Part shown: one piece after another, positions 35,275-37,037 of the stretch
How the letters are laid out: each line of letters opens with the position of its first letter
Position numbering within the stretch: the first letter of the stretch is position 1
Origin: Bacteroidota bacterium
GTDB taxonomy: Bacteria > Bacteroidota > Bacteroidia > J057 > RFSG01
Length of the DNA: 37,037 bases
Direction of reading: 5' to 3'
NCBI GenBank assembly: GCA_947459115.1
Contig: CANHCC010000004.1
Coordinates: 1 to 37,037 of the forward strand
The notes under the pieces: generated by a model
Told to the model about the DNA's origin: nothing
What the model saw: only the letters and a program-made list of their open reading frames with translations
The model's database searches: none
Made by a program: the position numbers and the translations under genes

Positions 35275-36924
35275 GTGTTATTGCGTTTTAAATTTTCACT
35301 CTTTTCTGCATTCATATTTTTTTCGGGGCTTCTCTCTGCTCAGGGAGTCTTACCCGATACATCTCGTAATGCCTGGTATAGAGGCTGGGAAATTTCGATT
35401 CAGGATTTAGAGAAAAAAATCCAGCTTTATACCGCACAAATTGATAGTGCAGAAGATGATTGGGCGCGATACTATCGGGGAGTGGCTTATCTTCAAAAGG
35501 GCTATTATCGTCAGGCAGAAACAGACTTACTCGCTGCTTTGAATTATCCCAAGCGGACGATTAATCCGGCCTGGCCCTATGCTATGCTGGCTCAGAAAGC
35601 ATATTTATTGGCAGAATATAAACTTGCTATAAAGAATGCTACCCTGGCGATTGAGACCTATGATTCTTTGGCCACGGCCTGGAGGATACGAGCCAGAACT
35701 TATTTGGCTTTGGGTAATACACCGCTTGCCTTTGAAGATTTACAACAAGCCATTCGTCTTGATGCCGCCAATCCGGAAAACTTGTGGGAAAGAAGTGGGA
35801 TTTCTCTTGCTCGGGAAGACTATATCAATTGTTTGAATGATTTGAATCTCCTATTGAAATTAGAGCCCGGAAGGTTGGATTACCTGACTCGAAAAGCCTG
35901 GTGTTTATATCAATTAGGCAAAGACTCAGAAGTATTTAAAATGCTTCCCGGACTGAAGAATTCCAATCTGGAGGACCCTGTACAGAATTCAGCTCTTGCG
36001 GATTTGATGTTTGTATATCAGGAATTACAAGAGGCTGAAAGATTGTATTCTCGTGCAATTCAACATTATGAGTCCCAGATTTATAAAGATCCCTCCTATG
36101 CAGTAAGAAATAAAAAGGTCATCCACGAAAATTATCTATACAGAGGTATGGTTCGTATGGATTCAAAAAAATTAAGGGAAGCATTAATTGATTATACCAG
36201 CGCAGTTACAGTTGAACCCACAGATTATCGCACGCATTTGTGTATTGGGGAATTGCAAACCTTTCAGGGGAATTACCGGGATGCCATTACTTCGTATGAA
36301 CAGACCATGAGGTTGAATCCTACGCTGAAAGAAGGATGGGTAAATTATGGCTATTGTTACGATCAATTGGGGCGATATAAAGAGGCGATCAATATTTTTA
36401 CCAAGGGCATACAACGAGACTCAACGAATTGTTTGTTGTTTAATAATCGGGGTTTTACCTATTTAAACATTCGAATGCTTGACAAGGCTTTGGTGGATAT
36501 TCAGATGGCGGTGTCTTTGTGTCCTGAGGAGATGATGCCAAAGGTTTCATTGGGGGAATATTATTATTTATTGGACCAATACGATGACGCGCTGTTGCAT
36601 TTAAATACTGCCTTAAGTATCCAGGATGGGTCTGAATCAGCAAGGCGAACGGGGTATTTTGTGAGGGGGAAAGTATGGCTGAAAAAGCGGGAGTTGGTAA
36701 AAGCCAAACAGGATTTGGAGAAAGCATTGGAATTAGATCCAAAGAATGCAGAGATAGCAGAGACCTTGGGTTTGGCCTTGTATCGGATGGAGAAATTTTG
36801 TGAGGCGATGGCGATGTTTCGTAAAGCCCTGAATCTGGATGTCAATAATGATGTGAAGAAGGCACCCAATTCCACTTATTATATTTCAATGATCCAGGAG
36901 ATTGTGGTGAAGGGATGCCCTTGA
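35275..36924 (+). CDS. Secreted tetratricopeptide-repeat protein
   Basis: GTG start, signal peptide, many TPR units (e.g. YRDAITSYEQTMRLNPTLKEGWVNYGYCYDQLGRYKEAINIFTKGI). Confidence 0.9.
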   Translation: MLLRFKFSLFSAFIFFSGLLSAQGVLPDTSRNAWYRGWEISIQDLEKKIQLYTAQIDSAEDDWARYYRGVAYLQKGYYRQAETDLLAALNYPKRTINPAWPYAMLAQKAYLLAEYKLAIKNATLAIETYDSLATAWRIRARTYLALGNTPLAFEDLQQAIRLDAANPENLWERSGISLAREDYINCLNDLNLLLKLEPGRLDYLTRKAWCLYQLGKDSEVFKMLPGLKNSNLEDPVQNSALADLMFVYQELQEAERLYSRAIQHYESQIYKDPSYAVRNKKVIHENYLYRGMVRMDSKKLREALIDYTSAVTVEPTDYRTHLCIGELQTFQGNYRDAITSYEQTMRLNPTLKEGWVNYGYCYDQLGRYKEAINIFTKGIQRDSTNCLLFNNRGFTYLNIRMLDKALVDIQMAVSLCPEEMMPKVSLGEYYYLLDQYDDALLHLNTALSIQDGSESARRTGYFVRGKVWLKKRELVKAKQDLEKALELDPKNAEIAETLGLALYRMEKFCEAMAMFRKALNLDVNNDVKKAPNSTYYISMIQEIVVKGCP

Positions 36925-36943
36925 GGAAGGGGGGGATGCTCCG

Positions 36944-37037
36944 GCTTGGTGCAAGCGTCTGCTTGGTGCAAGCATCCGCTTGGTGCAAGCATCTGCTTGG
37001 TGCAAGCATCCGCTTGGTGCAAGCGTCTGCTTGGTGC
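36944..37037. repeat. Tandem array of a 17-bp unit (gcttggtgcaagcRtcY), 5 full copies plus partial
   Basis: Units at 36944, 36961, 36978, 36995, 37012, partial 37029. Reverse complement of the array at 1-73. Confidence 0.97.

Noticed and set aside
1-37037. Treating the two inverted end arrays as terminal inverted repeats of one giant mobile element
   Set aside because: The interior is mostly housekeeping genes with no integrase or transposase; contig truncation at dispersed repeats is simpler.

Overview
The window looks like Bacteroidota chromosomal DNA, judging by T9SS C-terminal sorting domains, TAnnTTTG promoter elements and the futalosine menaquinone genes. Most of it is housekeeping: rnpB (minus strand), an XdhC-family protein, a phosphohexomutase, photolyase/cryptochrome, a fused ftcD (formiminotransferase-cyclodeaminase), DUF47/PhoU-like plus PiT phosphate transporter, an acyltransferase E2, cinA, bioD, hemA, an orphan histidine kinase, yqgF, def, rsmG, nuoA-nuoB, mqnE/histidine phosphatase/mqnA, two large T9SS-secreted proteins, several lipoproteins and a TPR protein. 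The accessory part is a tightly coupled six-gene cassette at 25940-31728 (FemAB/GNAT-like, SAM methyltransferase, atypical FAD/NAD oxidoreductase, second SAM methyltransferase, GT2, DegT aminotransferase). Main observations: (1) both window ends are 17-bp hairpin-forming tandem arrays in opposite orientation; (2) TAnnTTTG-type promoters lie exactly 12 nt from the rnpB 5' end and 12-13 nt from the start codons of five genes, predicting leaderless mRNAs; (3) six tandem 15-bp palindromes with compensatory changes run from the 3' end of the histidine kinase gene to the yqgF start; (4) the glycan/sugar-modification cassette; (5) a pair of translationally coupled small lipoprotein ORFs, one of them absent from the ORF track; (6) several other repeat/hairpin elements. 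No CRISPR array, tRNA, rRNA or intact transposon was recognised.
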